A stretch of DNA of 61,227 nucleotides from Clostridia bacterium (lineage in GTDB: Bacteria; Bacillota; Clostridia; Oscillospirales; CAG-382). The stretch spans positions 1 to 61,227 of the forward strand of contig JAFQHL010000044.1 of NCBI GenBank assembly GCA_017397955.1, written 5' to 3'. Every line of letters begins with the position of its first letter. Position 1 is the stretch's first letter. The translations under genes and the position numbers were made by a program. This document shows, in pieces, positions 34,080-42,272 of the stretch. Below the pieces are notes generated by a model. It saw only the letters and a list, made by a program, of their open reading frames with translations. It made no database searches and was not told the DNA's origin.

Positions 34080-34988
34080 CTAGAGGGAGCCGCCCATAAG
34101 CATTGCTTTTACAAATGCAAGGTCTGCGGTGGAAATATATCTGTCGCAGTTGACGTCTGCCGCGTTAAACGCGGTACCGGTAAGAGTGGTTTCACCGCAA
34201 AGATGCATTCTTACAAGCAAATAATCTGCCGTTGTAAAATCTCCGTCGCCGTTTACGTCCATTGCAATACGCAACTCTGTAGCGCGGCTTCCGTCTGTAA
34301 AGTTAAATCCGTCACCCGCTTTTGCAAAGTCTGCGGACGCCTTGGGATTATCGTTTTCGTCCAACAAGGTGCCCACCTCTGCCAGGCTGCCTGCGGTGCT
34401 GTAGGGGTATACGTACATTACGCCGTCCTTGGTATACCAACCGTTCCCTTGCTTATCGGCTGTAATGGCGGGCAATATCATAACCGTTTTGTTTTCGGCA
34501 CCTGTACCGTGTACGGAAACAGGACCGCCCTCCGTAAAGCTGGTACCCGTTACGCTGTCATAGCCTTCTACCGTGAACAAAGCGTTGCCAACACAGCCGG
34601 CTTTTGTCTTGAAACGAACCGTTACGGTGGCATTACTGCCGTTGTAAACGGAGTGGGGAGTCCCTGCGGTTTCGTCATAATTATCAAACACGTAAAGCAA
34701 ATAAACGCCGTTTACGGTTCTGCCGCTGTAACACCAATTACCGTCAGCGGGAAAACCGCTAAGGCTTACGCCGCCAAACTCTACCATAGAGCTGTCAAAG
34801 CCTATCTCAAAATCCATACCGCAAAGCCCTTCGGCAGGTATATAACTTAAAGCGAACGTAAGCAAAATATCCTCGCCGCAATTAACCTCTACAGGTGCAG
34901 AGAGCTTTAAGCGATAATTCTGAACCGCGCTTACGGAACTTGCGGGCATTAGACACAGTAATAAAAGCAAACAAATAAAACGCTTCAT
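34080..34988 (-). CDS. Secreted cohesin-like plus dockerin protein
   Basis: About 302 residues. Signal peptide at 1-22, then a beta-rich domain of about 120 residues that looks like a cohesin/carbohydrate-binding jelly-roll relative (FALSYIPAEGLCGMDFEIGF, ATVTVRFKTKAG), a linker module, and at the C terminus a dockerin pair (DVNGDGDFTTADYLLVRMHL, DVNCDRYISTADLAFVKAML). ATG at 34988 has AGGAA nine bases upstream; an earlier ATG has no site. Cohesins bind dockerins in cellulosome-like scaffolds, but no glycoside hydrolase is seen near, so the partner is unknown. Confidence 0.75.
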   Translation of the reverse strand: MKRFICLLLLLCLMPASSVSAVQNYRLKLSAPVEVNCGEDILLTFALSYIPAEGLCGMDFEIGFDSSMVEFGGVSLSGFPADGNWCYSGRTVNGVYLLYVFDNYDETAGTPHSVYNGSNATVTVRFKTKAGCVGNALFTVEGYDSVTGTSFTEGGPVSVHGTGAENKTVMILPAITADKQGNGWYTKDGVMYVYPYSTAGSLAEVGTLLDENDNPKASADFAKAGDGFNFTDGSRATELRIAMDVNGDGDFTTADYLLVRMHLCGETTLTGTAFNAADVNCDRYISTADLAFVKAMLMGGSL

Positions 34989-35091
34989 AAAAATCATTCC
35001 TATTAACAAATTATATCTTTACGTTTATACAATAACATATTTTATAAGTATTTACAATAGCAAATTTGCAATATTTATAGTTTTAAAGTCA

Positions 35092-35799
35092 CTATTTTGC
35101 GGTTTTACCCCCGTTTTTTACAAAAAGGTTTATTTTTTCCAAGGCGCCCTTTTCCAATCTGGACACATAACTTCGGCTAATACCCAGTTTCTCAGCCACT
35201 TGTCGCTGGGCGTAGCTTTTTCCGTCGGCACCAAGCCCGTAGCGCAGTATTACAATATCCCGTTCTTTTTCCGACAGTATCGCATTAACCCCGCGGCGCA
35301 CAAGCTCCAGCTTTATGTCTTTGTCAATCTCCTCCACAATGTCCTCGTCGGTGGATATTATATCTATATACGTCAGCGGATTCCCGTCTTTGTCTACGTC
35401 CACGCTTTCGTTTATAGAGGTTTCCATCGACAGCTTTTTTTGGCTTCTGAAATACATAAGTATCTCATTTTGCAGGCATTTACCCGCGTATGTGGCAAAT
35501 CGGGTGCCGGTTTCGGGCTTAAAGGAATCTATTGCCTTTATAAGCCCTATGGTGCCTATGGATATAAGGTCGTCCTGTTCTTTGTAAGTGGTGTAGTATT
35601 TTTTTACTATATGCGCCACCAAACGCAGATTGTGCATAATAAGCTTATCCCGCGCCGCTTTGTCACCTGCGCGGCAAAGACGGAATGCCTCTCTCTCCTC
35701 GGTGGCAGAAAGCGGTGGCGGAAAAGACCCGCCTGCAGACCCGCTGCGCAACAGCAAAAACACAAAGCGTTTAAAAAACAGCATAAAAAAGCCCAGCAT
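35092..35799 (-). CDS. sigK: Sporulation sigma factor SigK (pro-sigma-K)
   Basis: Late mother-cell sigma factor. 235 residues, uninterrupted (no skin element). The first 20 or so residues are hydrophobic (MLGFFMLFFKRFVFLLL), as in the pro-sequence that tethers pro-sigma-K until SpoIVFB cleaves it. Region 2 includes HNLRLVAHIVKKYY and DDLISIGTIGLIKAID; region 4 has an HTH at AQRQVAEKLGISRSYVSRLE. GGAGA lies nine bases before the ATG. The start codon sits in the 3' arm of a terminator hairpin of the upstream dapA operon, and a candidate sigma-E promoter overlaps the 5' arm. Confidence 0.95.
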   Translation of the reverse strand: MLGFFMLFFKRFVFLLLRSGSAGGSFPPPLSATEEREAFRLCRAGDKAARDKLIMHNLRLVAHIVKKYYTTYKEQDDLISIGTIGLIKAIDSFKPETGTRFATYAGKCLQNEILMYFRSQKKLSMETSINESVDVDKDGNPLTYIDIISTDEDIVEEIDKDIKLELVRRGVNAILSEKERDIVILRYGLGADGKSYAQRQVAEKLGISRSYVSRLEKGALEKINLFVKNGGKTAK

Positions 35800-35837
35800 A
35801 TAAAATCATCTCCGTAAAAGAAGCTATATGCCGGGCT
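35790..35837 (-). terminator. Terminator of the dapA operon overlapping the sigK start
   Basis: On the minus strand arms AGCCCGGCATATA (35837-35825) and TATATGCTGGGCT (35802-35790) with one mismatch, followed by TTTTT. The sigK ATG at 35799 is within the 3' arm and the T run encodes Phe-Phe. The sigK ribosome binding site is in the loop. Confidence 0.7.
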
Positions 35838-35849
35838 GTATTTGTTTAT
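35823..35849 (-). promoter_or_regulatory. Candidate sigma-E promoter of sigK
   Basis: Minus strand ATA (35847-35849), 16 bases, then CATATAGC (35823-35830), compared with the Bacillus sigma-E pattern ATA, 16-18 bases, CATACANT. Transcription would start near 35816, after the terminator 5' arm. Match is partial. Confidence 0.45.
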
Positions 35850-35852
35850 GAC

Positions 35853-36983
35853 TTAATAGTAAATGTGGTAAGGCTTTTTAATCTTTGCAAACTCCTGAGA
35901 ATCTATAAATGCCTGCTCTATCGCTTTGTTGGGGTCAAAATCCGGCGCAAGAATATCTTCGTTACCGTAAAGGTGTACAAGGTGCTTGCCGCCGTAGGTA
36001 AACTCAAGATTATCACCTGCAAGGTTGCAAATCTCCTTAAACAAGTGCATACCCGCCTCAAAGGGACGGTAAGCCTCAGTATCCGTTATGTGCAACTGAA
36101 CGCCGCCGCAACGCTGCCCCTTGTGCTTGGAGAAGGTGGGGGTAAAATAGCAACGGCGGAAGTGAACACCGTCCAGCTTAAGGGCATTAAGTCTGCTTTC
36201 AAGCTGTGCCGCATCTATAAAGGGCGCGCCCGCAACCTCGAAGGGAATGGTGGTGCCTCTGCCTTCAGAGATGTTTGTGCCTTCAAAATAGCAGGTTGCA
36301 ATATAGTTAAGGGTACTGCTTACAGGTGTTGCCAAGTTGGGGGAGGGCAGTATCCAAGGCAAGCCTGTTTCGTCAAACAGCATTCCGCGCTTCCAACCTT
36401 CGCAGGGAACAACGGTAAGATTACAGCCAATGTTTCTTGTAGCGTTAATGTACAGTGCAAACTCGCCTATAGTAAGACCGTATCTTACGGGGATTGCATA
36501 TTCACCAACGCCGCTTTTGAAGTTCTCATCAAGGGTAACGCCCTCTACATCTATGCCGTTTATGGGGTTGGGACGGTCAAGCACTAACATTTCTTTGCCG
36601 TACTTGGCACAGGCCTGCATACAGTTGGTCATAGCGTAAAGGAAGGTGTAATATCTTGCGCCAACGTCCTGCATATCAAATATAAGCACGTCTATCTGGT
36701 TCATCATTTCGGCAGAGGGTATTTTGTTTTCACCAAAAAGGCTGTAAACGGTAAGCCCTGTTTCTTCATCCACATAGGTGGAGATGTGGTCACCTGCCTG
36801 TGCATCGCCCCTTATGCCGTGCTCCGGTGCAAATAAGGCGGTAACATTATATCTCTCTATCAAAATCTCGTAAGTGGGACGCATATTCTTATCCACGCCT
36901 GTGGGTGCGGTAACAAGACCTATGCGGGCGTCCTTCAAAAGCCCATCGTGCTTGTGTATCATATCAATGCCGCAAAGTACCAT
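35853..36983 (-). CDS. namZ: Exo-beta-N-acetylmuramidase NamZ family (DUF1343)
   Basis: DUF1343 enzymes remove N-acetylmuramic acid from the non-reducing end of peptidoglycan fragments, feeding cell-wall recycling. The 376-residue protein has GLVTAPTGVD, FAPEHGIRGDAQAGDHI, DVLIFDMQDVGARYYTFLYAM and LDRPNPINGIDVEG, all strongly conserved in the family. No signal peptide is visible, so a cytoplasmic role is likely here, unlike the secreted Bacillus enzyme. GGAGGACA precedes the ATG; malQ ends 13 bases upstream. It is the last gene before sigK. Confidence 0.9.
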   Translation of the reverse strand: MVLCGIDMIHKHDGLLKDARIGLVTAPTGVDKNMRPTYEILIERYNVTALFAPEHGIRGDAQAGDHISTYVDEETGLTVYSLFGENKIPSAEMMNQIDVLIFDMQDVGARYYTFLYAMTNCMQACAKYGKEMLVLDRPNPINGIDVEGVTLDENFKSGVGEYAIPVRYGLTIGEFALYINATRNIGCNLTVVPCEGWKRGMLFDETGLPWILPSPNLATPVSSTLNYIATCYFEGTNISEGRGTTIPFEVAGAPFIDAAQLESRLNALKLDGVHFRRCYFTPTFSKHKGQRCGGVQLHITDTEAYRPFEAGMHLFKEICNLAGDNLEFTYGGKHLVHLYGNEDILAPDFDPNKAIEQAFIDSQEFAKIKKPYHIYY

Positions 36984-36996
36984 AATGTCCTCCGTT

Positions 36997-38484
36997 TTAT
37001 CTGTTATAAATAGAGTTTAATTTTTTGTAATAGTCCGCGTCTATATCGTCAAGTGCTTCTCTTGTGGCGCGGAACAGCCAGTTGCCCTCAGGCTGACCGG
37101 GGATGTTCATTCTTGTGTCGCTGCCGTAGCCGCACATATCCTGCAGGGATATAACAGCTGTGTTCGCAACAGAACGCCAAACCGCTTCTATAATCTTGCG
37201 GCAGGCGGGCGCTTTTTTGCCGCCTTGTTCCCAACCCTGTTTTTCTGCACCGCAGTAATCAAGGGCAAACTCCCTCTCCTCGGGGCTTGCTTCCCACAGC
37301 CAACCCAAAAGTGTGTTGTTGTCGTGGGTGCCTATATATGCAACAGTGTTGCGGATGTAATTGTGCGGCAAATGCTCCGAATTTTCGCCGGGTGCAAAAC
37401 CAAACTGAACCACGCGCATACCCGGTAGCCCCGTATCTTTAAGAAGCTTTACTACGTCCTCACCGAACGTTCCAAGGTCTTCCGCAACAATTTCGCAGTC
37501 CGTCTTCCCCGCAAGTGCCTTAAACAGCCCCATTGCGGGTCCCTTTTCCCACGCACCCTCCTTGGCGGTCTTTGCCGTGGCAGGCACCGCCCAATAGGAT
37601 GCCAAGGCGCGAAAATGGTCAATTCTAAGCAGATCGAACAGCTCACCGCCTGCTTGTATACGCTCTATCCACCAGCGGTAACCATCCTTTTTCATCGCTT
37701 TCCAGTCGTAAAGAGGGTTGCCCCAAAGCTGACCCTCCTCCGAAAAATAGTCAGGCGGTACGCCCGCAACCTTCTCCGGCTTGCCCGTCCGTTTGTTAAG
37801 TAAAAACATATCGGGTCTGGACCAAAGCTCTGCGGAGTCGGCGCTTACGTAAATGGGCATATCTCCAAAAATCTTTACACCAAGCGCATTAACTTCTTTT
37901 TTAAACTGTGCCCATTGGGTAAAGAAAATATATTGACAAAACAGGCGATACAAATACTCTGACTCGTATACACCTTTGTTTGCTGTGGCGTAATCATAGT
38001 CACTGTATGCACCCCACTCCCAATAAGGTTTACCGCCCTCCGCGTCCTTTATCGCGGCAAACAGGGCATAGTCCTTAACCTTGGGATGGGCATCGCCAAA
38101 GATGGCAACTTTTCTAAAAAGCGCATTGTCCGCTCTACTGTAGGCAAGCCTAAGCAGCTTGTCCTTGGCGGTGGCGGCAAAGTCATACGCCGCCGTGTAG
38201 GGGCTGCCGCCGTAAACGGAACCAAGCTTTTCCTCTGTTGTTATAAGCCCCATTTCTTCCAATCCGTCGGGGTCAATATACAAAACATTACCGCCAAAGG
38301 CAGAAGGTCCTGCATAGGGGCAGTTGCCGCTGCCAAGGGGTGTTGTGGGCAGTATCTGCCACAGGGAAAAGCCCATATTTGCTATCCGTGCCGCAAAATC
38401 CACGGCTTCCTTGCCCAACCCTCCTATACCGTAGGGAGAGGGCAGGGAGGATATATTCAAAAGCACGCCTGCACGTCTTGTCAT
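36997..38484 (-). CDS. malQ: 4-alpha-glucanotransferase
   Basis: GH77 amylomaltase that rearranges alpha-1,4 glucans. 495 residues starting RRAGVLLNISSLPSPYGIGG. The nucleophile region LLRIDHFRALASYW, the acid-base region IVAEDLGTFGEDV and IGTHDNNTLLGW are all present. AAAGGAA precedes the ATG. It sits between dapB and namZ with short gaps. No maltose transporter or phosphorylase gene is near, so its role with these genes (glycogen turnover is one possibility) is inference. Confidence 0.96.
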   Translation of the reverse strand: MTRRAGVLLNISSLPSPYGIGGLGKEAVDFAARIANMGFSLWQILPTTPLGSGNCPYAGPSAFGGNVLYIDPDGLEEMGLITTEEKLGSVYGGSPYTAAYDFAATAKDKLLRLAYSRADNALFRKVAIFGDAHPKVKDYALFAAIKDAEGGKPYWEWGAYSDYDYATANKGVYESEYLYRLFCQYIFFTQWAQFKKEVNALGVKIFGDMPIYVSADSAELWSRPDMFLLNKRTGKPEKVAGVPPDYFSEEGQLWGNPLYDWKAMKKDGYRWWIERIQAGGELFDLLRIDHFRALASYWAVPATAKTAKEGAWEKGPAMGLFKALAGKTDCEIVAEDLGTFGEDVVKLLKDTGLPGMRVVQFGFAPGENSEHLPHNYIRNTVAYIGTHDNNTLLGWLWEASPEEREFALDYCGAEKQGWEQGGKKAPACRKIIEAVWRSVANTAVISLQDMCGYGSDTRMNIPGQPEGNWLFRATREALDDIDADYYKKLNSIYNR

Positions 38485-38510
38485 ATCAAAAATTCCTTTC
38501 GGGGTACTGC

Positions 38511-39257
38511 TTACTTGCTTGCAACAAGGTCTTCCATATTGTAAAAGCCTGCATCTTTACCTACTAAAAAGCGCGCGGCTTTAAATGCGCCGTCTGCAAA
38601 CAGCTCACGGTTAAATGCGCTGTGGGAGATAGTTATATGCTCGTTACCAAGGGCAAAAAGCACCTCATGCTCACCAACAATATTGCCCGCACGTACGGCG
38701 TGTATGCCTATCTCAGCCTTCTCGCGCTGGCGGCGTACAGAGGAGCGATCAAAAACATAAAAGCTTTCTTCCTTAACTTTCTTTATGCCGTCCGCTATCA
38801 TAAGCGCGGTGCCGCTGGGCGCATCCAGCTTTTTGTTGTGGTGCTTCTCGGTTATCTCTATATCTGCACCTTCAAGGAAAGCCGCAGCTTCCTTGCAAAG
38901 CTTGCAAAGAAGCGCTACGCCAAGAGACATATTTGCCGATGCAAACACCGCCGTTTTTTTTGCGGTTTCGGCAATATACGCCTTCTCTTCCTCTGTGTGC
39001 CCCGTGGTGGCTATAACCACAGGTATTCCTCTCTTTGCCGCATAATCGCATATAGCAACCGTGCCGCTGTGGTGGGAAAAGTCTATAATAACGTCAGCTT
39101 CACCCGTGTAGTCGTCAATACGCTCGGTCACGGGGAAATCTGCCGTGCCGGATGCAATATCCACACCGCAAACTACAGTTACATCCGGACTTGCGGCGGC
39201 AAGCGCGGCAACCGCCTTGCCCATTCTGCCAAAAACGCCGTTTATAATAAGCTTCAT
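38511..39257 (-). CDS. dapB: 4-hydroxy-tetrahydrodipicolinate reductase
   Basis: Second committed step toward diaminopimelate and lysine; dipicolinate of spores branches from the same substrate. The NAD(P)-binding site is INGVFGRMGKAVAALA and the substrate motif is HHNKKLDAPSGTAL. About 248 residues. ATG at 39257 is preferred to an in-frame TTG two codons upstream because AAGGAT is nine bases before the ATG. It follows dapA by 13 bases. Confidence 0.96.
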   Translation of the reverse strand: MKLIINGVFGRMGKAVAALAAASPDVTVVCGVDIASGTADFPVTERIDDYTGEADVIIDFSHHSGTVAICDYAAKRGIPVVIATTGHTEEEKAYIAETAKKTAVFASANMSLGVALLCKLCKEAAAFLEGADIEITEKHHNKKLDAPSGTALMIADGIKKVKEESFYVFDRSSVRRQREKAEIGIHAVRAGNIVGEHEVLFALGNEHITISHSAFNRELFADGAFKAARFLVGKDAGFYNMEDLVASK

Positions 39258-39270
39258 ATACAAAACATCC

Positions 39271-40158
39271 TTATATAAGCTTGTGTGCCTTCATAATGGC
39301 AAACAGCTTTTCTTTGTTCTCAGGTTCCATTTCTGTAAGGGGACTGCGGATAAAGCTGCCGCAGTAACCCATCTTTTCCATAGCCGCCTTTACGGGTATG
39401 GGGTTAACCTCGCAAAACAGAGCGTTTATAAGAGGTATAAAGTCTATCTGCATAGCGGCACTTTCCTTAACCTTGCCTTCAAGGTAAAGTCTTGCCATCT
39501 TTGCGGTTTCTGCAGGCATAAGGTTGGAAAGCACGCTTATTGCGCCTATGCCGCCAAGGGACATAACGGGTACTATCTGGTCATCATTACCACTGTAAAC
39601 ATCCAGCTTGTCACCGCAAAGGTTAATGGTTTCCGCAACGGCAGAGATGTTACCGCCCGCTTCCTTAACAGCAACTATGCGGGGGTTTTCCGCCAGCTCT
39701 CTGTAGGTTTTGGGCAACATATTACAGCCCGTGCGGGAAGGTACGTTGTAAAGAATCGCGGGCAGGTCAACCGCCTCGGTTATCTCGTTAAACATACGCA
39801 CAAGTCCCTTTTGGGTTGCTTTGTTATAGTAAGGGGTTACAAGCAGTAGCGCGTCCGCACCGGCTTCTTTAGCGTGGGTAGAAAGCTCTATGGCATAAGC
39901 TGTGTCGTTACTGCCTGTGCCTGCTATAACGGGAACGCGGCCTGCGGTTTGCTTAACAACAAAGGCTATAGCGTCTCTGTGTTCTTCGTCGGTAAGTGTA
40001 GAAGCTTCACCCGTGGTGCCGCAAACAACCAGCGCATCAATCCCGCTGTTTATCTGAAACTCCACCAACTTTGCAAAATTTTCATAGTCAATCCCCTGCT
40101 CGGTCATAGGGGTAACAAGGGCTGTGGCTATGCCTTTAAAAATAGTTTGCTTAGACAT
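39271..40158 (-). CDS. dapA: 4-hydroxy-tetrahydrodipicolinate synthase
   Basis: Condenses pyruvate and aspartate semialdehyde at the branch to lysine, diaminopimelate and dipicolinate. About 295 residues in a TIM barrel: GTTGEASTLTDEEH, YNVPSRTGCNM with the catalytic tyrosine, and AVKEAGGNI with the Schiff-base lysine. ATG at 40158 follows GGAGGATATTTT; the frame is open farther upstream without a site. It leads the operon dapA-dapB-malQ-namZ. Confidence 0.97.
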   Translation of the reverse strand: MSKQTIFKGIATALVTPMTEQGIDYENFAKLVEFQINSGIDALVVCGTTGEASTLTDEEHRDAIAFVVKQTAGRVPVIAGTGSNDTAYAIELSTHAKEAGADALLLVTPYYNKATQKGLVRMFNEITEAVDLPAILYNVPSRTGCNMLPKTYRELAENPRIVAVKEAGGNISAVAETINLCGDKLDVYSGNDDQIVPVMSLGGIGAISVLSNLMPAETAKMARLYLEGKVKESAAMQIDFIPLINALFCEVNPIPVKAAMEKMGYCGSFIRSPLTEMEPENKEKLFAIMKAHKLI

Positions 40159-40235
40159 AAAATATCCTCCTTGAAAAACACCGCAAAATAGTATATAATC
40201 ATATATGTGTAAACAGTGTTGGTATATACTGCTAC

Positions 40236-40264
40236 ATATTAGCATATTTATATAATTTTGTCAA
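40236..40264 (-). promoter_or_regulatory. Sigma-A promoter of the dapA operon
   Basis: Minus strand TTGACA (40259-40264), 17 bases, TAATAT (40236-40241). The -35 lies 14 bases from the divergent queA ATG. A plus-strand TATAAT at 40251-40256 could serve queA but has a poor -35. Confidence 0.75.
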
Positions 40265-40277
40265 CGGTGGAATAGTT

Positions 40278-41318
40278 ATGGATTTAATGAATCTTTCAAG
40301 TTATTGGTATAATTTACCGGAGGAGCTGATTGCACAAACACCTCTTGCAGACAGGTCCTCCTCTCGTCTGCTTGCTTTTGACCGCCAAAGCGGAAAAGTG
40401 CACCATGGCGTGTTTACGGATATAGAGGGCTTTTTGCGCCCCGGTGATTGCCTTGTGATTAACGATACCAAGGTTATCCCTGCCCGTCTGTGGGCACACA
40501 GGGCGGGGAAGGATGAGGAGATTGAGATAGTGCTTCTTTCTCAGGAAGCAGGGGAAGGCGTTGTGTGGAAGTGCCTTACACGCCCGGGTAAAAAGACCAA
40601 GGTGGGCACAGAGCTTATTCTTGGCGACGGCTTAATAAAGGGCAGCGTTACGGATATAGCCGAGGAAGGCACAAGGCTTATAAGCTTCAGCTGTGAACGT
40701 CCGTTTCTGGAGGCGGTGGAGGAGATAGGCGCAATGCCCCTGCCACCTTACATAAAAGAAAAGCTTGCTGATAAGGACCGCTATCAAACAGTATATGCAA
40801 ACGAAAAGGGCAGTGCCGCCGCACCTACGGCAGGTCTGCACTTTACACCGGAGCTTTTGGAAAGCCTGAAGGCAAAGGGCGTGCATATAGAAAAAGTGCT
40901 TCTGCACGTGGGCTTGGGCACCTTCCGCCCCGTAAAAGAAAAGGATTTGCGTAACCACAAGATGCACAGCGAATATATAAGAGTAAGTGCCGAAAGCGCA
41001 GCACGTATAAATGAGGTAAAAGCCGCAGGCGGCAGAATAATTGCCGTTGGCACCACCTCCTGCCGTACGCTGGAAAGCGCGGCGGACGAAAACGGAGTAC
41101 TGCACGCCTATGACGGACAGACGGATATTTTCTTGTATCCCGGCAAAAAATTTAAGCTTATAGATGGGCTTATTACCAATTTTCACCTGCCGGAAAGCAC
41201 GCTGATTATGCTGGTTTCTGCCTTCGCCGGCTACGAAAATACAATGGAGCTGTACCGTCAGGCGGTAGAACAGCGTTACCGTTTCTTCTCTTTTGGCGAC
41301 GCGATGTTTATATGTTAA
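40278..41318 (+). CDS. queA: S-adenosylmethionine:tRNA ribosyltransferase-isomerase QueA
   Basis: Builds epoxyqueuosine in the wobble base of certain tRNAs. 346 residues starting with LPEELIAQTPLADRSSSRLL and containing LVINDTKVIPARL, AAPTAGLHFTPELLE, HVGLGTFRPVKEKDL and NFHLPESTLIMLVSAF, all conserved in QueA. It faces dapA and ends toward two palindromic terminators. No other queuosine gene is in the window. Confidence 0.97.
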   Translation: MDLMNLSSYWYNLPEELIAQTPLADRSSSRLLAFDRQSGKVHHGVFTDIEGFLRPGDCLVINDTKVIPARLWAHRAGKDEEIEIVLLSQEAGEGVVWKCLTRPGKKTKVGTELILGDGLIKGSVTDIAEEGTRLISFSCERPFLEAVEEIGAMPLPPYIKEKLADKDRYQTVYANEKGSAAAPTAGLHFTPELLESLKAKGVHIEKVLLHVGLGTFRPVKEKDLRNHKMHSEYIRVSAESAARINEVKAAGGRIIAVGTTSCRTLESAADENGVLHAYDGQTDIFLYPGKKFKLIDGLITNFHLPESTLIMLVSAFAGYENTMELYRQAVEQRYRFFSFGDAMFIC

Positions 41319-41358
41319 AAAACGTTGGCAAAATCCTTTTATTGGAAATGTCAGAGAT

Positions 41359-41400
41359 AAACAGCAGCCCTTTGTTCCGCGGAACAAAGGGCTGCTGTTT
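41359..41400. terminator. Perfect 42-bp palindrome terminator downstream of queA
   Basis: The two 21-base halves are exact complements, centred on CCGCGG; each half contains CAGCAGCCCTTTGTTCC or its complement, with AAA before and TTT after. It would terminate transcription in both directions between convergent queA and the lipoprotein gene. Confidence 0.85.
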
Positions 41401-41409
41401 TCTGTTGGG

Positions 41410-41443
41410 ACGCTTCACACAGCCGAAGGGCTATGTGAGGCGT
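41410..41443. terminator. Second hairpin between queA and the lipoprotein gene
   Basis: Arms ACGCTTCACACAGCC and GGCTATGTGAGGCGT with loop GAAG, one mismatch and one G-T pair, followed by a short T run. Confidence 0.65.
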
Positions 41444-41472
41444 TTTGCTATTTATGGGAAGATGTAGAAAAA

Positions 41473-42261
41473 CTATTTTGCGGGGGTAACTATCTCTATT
41501 CTTGCCTGACTGTCGTACTTGTTGCCCTGAAGGTACTTGCCGGTGCCTTTGCCGTTGTATGCCGCGTTAACGGTTATTTCCTTGCCGTTAATCTCCGCAC
41601 TGAGGCTACGGGTACCGTCTGCAGCAACATCGCCAAAGGTGGTGCCTGCCCATTTTTCGATTTGGCTTATATAGCTGTCATAACTTTCGCTGTCAAGGAT
41701 ATTCCAGTACAGGGCAAAACGGTTTTCGTTTTCGCCGTAAATCTCGTCAACCGTGGTAACGCTGTCACACAGCTTTGGGAATCCTTCGGGTAACAGAAAC
41801 AGTAAATCCCATTTTATTGGGGTGTATTTTGACGCGCGGGTAGTTTTGGTAACAACTTCAATGATGGCTTGACAATCGTATCTGTCGTCGCTGTTTTTGC
41901 GCCCCTTTGCTTTCGCGTTATATCTTACCGTTACGGTAAGTGCCTTGTCATCCTGAATAAGCTCAAGGCTTTTTGTTCCGTCTTCGGTTTCGCCAAACTT
42001 TACGCCCGACCATCTTTCAATCTTGGCGGTATACTCATTAAAACTTGCTTCGTCAAGTACATTCCAGCCGATAAAGACTTTGTTGCTTGTGGCGTCAAAG
42101 CTCTCATAGCTTTCACTTACCTTGTCGCACAGCTTGGGAAAATCTGCGGGCACGCCCGTAATGTATTCCCAGTCTACAAGATATTCAGCCTCCGCAACTC
42201 CACAGGCGGTAAAGGAGAACGCCGCGCAGAGAGTTAATACAAAGCATAAAAATTTTTTCAT
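41473..42261 (-). CDS. Lipoprotein with two copies of an unknown domain
   Basis: 262 residues. A lipobox SFTAC places the lipidated cysteine at residue 20. Two homologous domains follow, at about 30-140 and 145-262: compare VPADFPKLCDKV with LPEGFPKLCDSV, KIERWSGVKFGE with QIEKWAGTTFGD, and DDRYDCQAIIEVVT with GNKYDSQARIEIVT. I do not recognise the domain. GAGGAG precedes ATG at 42261, 11 bases after the trxB stop, so it is co-transcribed with trxB and nrdD; a role in that pathway is not implied by the sequence. Confidence 0.8.
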   Translation of the reverse strand: MKKFLCFVLTLCAAFSFTACGVAEAEYLVDWEYITGVPADFPKLCDKVSESYESFDATSNKVFIGWNVLDEASFNEYTAKIERWSGVKFGETEDGTKSLELIQDDKALTVTVRYNAKAKGRKNSDDRYDCQAIIEVVTKTTRASKYTPIKWDLLFLLPEGFPKLCDSVTTVDEIYGENENRFALYWNILDSESYDSYISQIEKWAGTTFGDVAADGTRSLSAEINGKEITVNAAYNGKGTGKYLQGNKYDSQARIEIVTPAK

Positions 42262-42272
42262 ACAGCCACTCC

